From: Candidatus Omnitrophota bacterium
GTDB lineage: Bacteria > Omnitrophota > Gorgyraeia > Tantalellales > Tantalellaceae
DNA: 7,822 bases
Assembly: GCA_013204685.1 (NCBI GenBank)
Contig: JABMSC010000063.1
Location: 1 to 7,822, forward strand
Direction of reading: 5' to 3'
Shown here in pieces: positions 7,601 through 7,822 of this stretch (position 1 is its first letter; each line of letters starts with the position of its first letter). Below the pieces are notes generated by a model. The model was not told where the DNA came from. It did no database searches and worked only from the letters and a program-made list of their open reading frames with translations. A program made the position numbers and the translations under genes.

Positions 7601-7738
7601 CTTGCCTTTGCCCAGGTTCTTACACTTTTTGTCACACCAGGTATTTTCCTCTATATGCAGGAATTCCAGGAAAAAGTCCTCGATAAATACGAACTATCAC
7701 GTTCGACCTCGGCTCGCCAGGTCATGGAAACCGATTAA
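4601..7738 (+). CDS. RND-family (HAE1) multidrug efflux transporter, MdtB/MdtC-like
   Basis: This is the inner-membrane, proton-driven pump that captures substrates from the periplasm or membrane and passes them through adaptor and channel. At 1045 aa it has the normal RND length and the duplicated layout: TM1 (about 12-30), a large periplasmic loop (about 31-340), TM2-TM6 (about 341-493), TM7 (about 533-552), a second large loop (about 553-863) and TM8-TM12 (about 864-1018). Conserved signatures include the N-terminal FIRKPIMTT, YPGASPETM (52-60), DVQAAISRAQANLP (108-121), GFLVDDAIVVLEN (404-416), LTLTPMMCSRML (486-497) and GIVSKNGILMVDFAK (927-941). The proton-relay residues of AcrB are present: D408/D409, K931, R961 and T968. 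Local wording (SPETMAS, NPSEAPI, LSLMALTLSVGFLVDD) is nearest MdtB/MdtC. Only one pump gene is present, so a homotrimer is expected. The start is the first ATG after an in-frame stop and matches the family N-terminus, but it has no Shine-Dalgarno. Substrate cannot be deduced. Confidence 0.97.
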   Translation: MAVFSERFIRKPIMTTLCMVTVLFLGIASYFRLPVSDLPVVDYPVITVTAVYPGASPETMASTVASPLENECMQIQGLQSIISDNVDGQTTITLTFDLNRNVDLAAPDVQAAISRAQANLPGDLPQPPSYQKTNPSEAPIIYIALASDTLTAGALYDFGNRTIGKRMSMLSGVSQVLIYGAKAAVRVQVDPDRLAAFKIGLNEVSNVLKTGTVTIPGGCLNGPGRTFSIQPQGQLFKAIEYDELIIKYVDGAPVRIKDVGRSVDSLQNDNINVMYSARPGEPMSSGVVVVAISRAAGANTVALSANVRQTLKDIKDEIPGSVEVDIIYDKAETILEAIDDVKTTILIALILVVLVIFLFLGRIGDTIIPGMVLPLTICATFAVMLVQKFSLDNLSLMALTLSVGFLVDDAIVVLENTTRHIELGKKPLKAAIDSMGEITGAVISTSIALIIVFIPLVFMGGVVGRNFKEFALTVIIAISCSTVMALTLTPMMCSRMLKEIKGVKTKMQKFVDIHIGGMIKKYTVLLKWILLRRYIALIAWILCLAGTLWLFSILPKAFMPEGDSGAIQGGILMQQGTSTKQMQHYQDQINATLRKNPFVEKVLTVTGTNTGADQSSGVIIAILKKGKRPTIQKVTQALTYQLMIIPTGFTFLQPIPALKLSTGGESTATGSRYSYIVKGQEAEKVYDAAYKLQDVMHTLPGFTGIQNNVKLNMPQLSIEILRDRASTFGITAADIEETLLLAYAGGKITLYKTDVDQYYVILELTKEYQHNPEDLAQLYVSSSTTGELVPLGSVATWEETVGPQNVPHSDQINSVTISFNLKANMPVGNATKALQDAATGILPEGVSGTFQGEAQEFEQSVKSLGALLILSVFLMYIILGVLYESYIHPLTVITTLPVATFGGLATLLLCGSELSLYAYIGMFMLLGIVSKNGILMVDFAKQRMEEGLSGFDAIYEACRDRFRPILMTGASTIIGAMPIALGFGADGSSRQPLGLIIVGGLAFAQVLTLFVTPGIFLYMQEFQEKVLDKYELSRSTSARQVMETD

Positions 7739-7767
7739 CAATAAAACATCCAGAAAATAAGAGTAAG

Positions 7768-7796
7768 GGGTGTCAGGTTATCTCACCCGATTTTTT
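7768..7796 (+). terminator. Weak intrinsic terminator-like hairpin after the efflux operon
   Basis: GGGTG (7768-7772) can pair with CACCC (7784-7788) around an 11-nt loop, with a T6 run at 7791-7796. An alternative pairing, TCAGGT (7773-7778) with ACCCGA (7785-7790), has one mismatch and a 6-nt loop and abuts the T-run directly. Either form gives a hairpin plus U-tract 30-35 nt after the pump's stop codon. The stem is short, so termination may be partial. Confidence 0.45.
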
Positions 7797-7822
7797 AAGA
7801 GCTTTTTTCACGAAGAGAGGGC

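Overview
The window suggests a Gram-negative-type (diderm) bacterium. It encodes a complete three-part efflux pump: an outer-membrane channel with a lipoprotein-type signal, a periplasmic adaptor and an inner-membrane RND transporter. Codon use is moderate in GC, with frequent ATA (Ile) and AGG/AGA (Arg). That style would fit lineages such as Omnitrophota or other under-cultivated diderm phyla, but this is a stylistic guess; no marker in the window fixes the taxon.

Layout: All four genes are on the + strand. Bases 1-40 are a perfect 40-bp palindrome that probably ends an upstream transcript. Bases 41-210 are a structured leader with a terminator-like hairpin at 112-147. A RhlE-type DEAD-box RNA helicase follows (211-1431). 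The next 207 bp (1432-1638) hold no gene. They contain an AT-rich hairpin, a 12-bp palindrome, a short direct repeat (AGTGTCC twice) and a dyad-rich stretch around a perfect TATAAT -10 box. The efflux genes come next: a TolC/OprM-like outer-membrane factor (1639-3114), a membrane fusion protein (3137-4588) and an RND pump (4601-7738). The gaps between them are 22 and 12 nt, so they are almost certainly one operon. A weak terminator-like hairpin (7768-7796) follows; the remaining bases to 7822 hold nothing I can call.

How it works together: The RND protein keeps the family's proton-relay residues (D408/D409, K931, R961, T968). It should exchange protons for substrate, with the adaptor linking it to the outer-membrane channel for export out of the cell. 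Adaptor and pump most resemble MdtA and MdtB/MdtC, and a single pump gene points to a homotrimer. Substrates cannot be read from sequence, and no regulator gene is in the window. The helicase looks like an independent RNA-metabolism gene.

Most unusual point: the adaptor carries about 100 charged, repeat-containing residues ahead of its only membrane anchor. Its start is fixed by a strong Shine-Dalgarno, so this looks like a real cytoplasmic extension, unlike typical RND adaptors. I do not see a wholly new multi-gene system; the genes belong to known families with some uncommon details.
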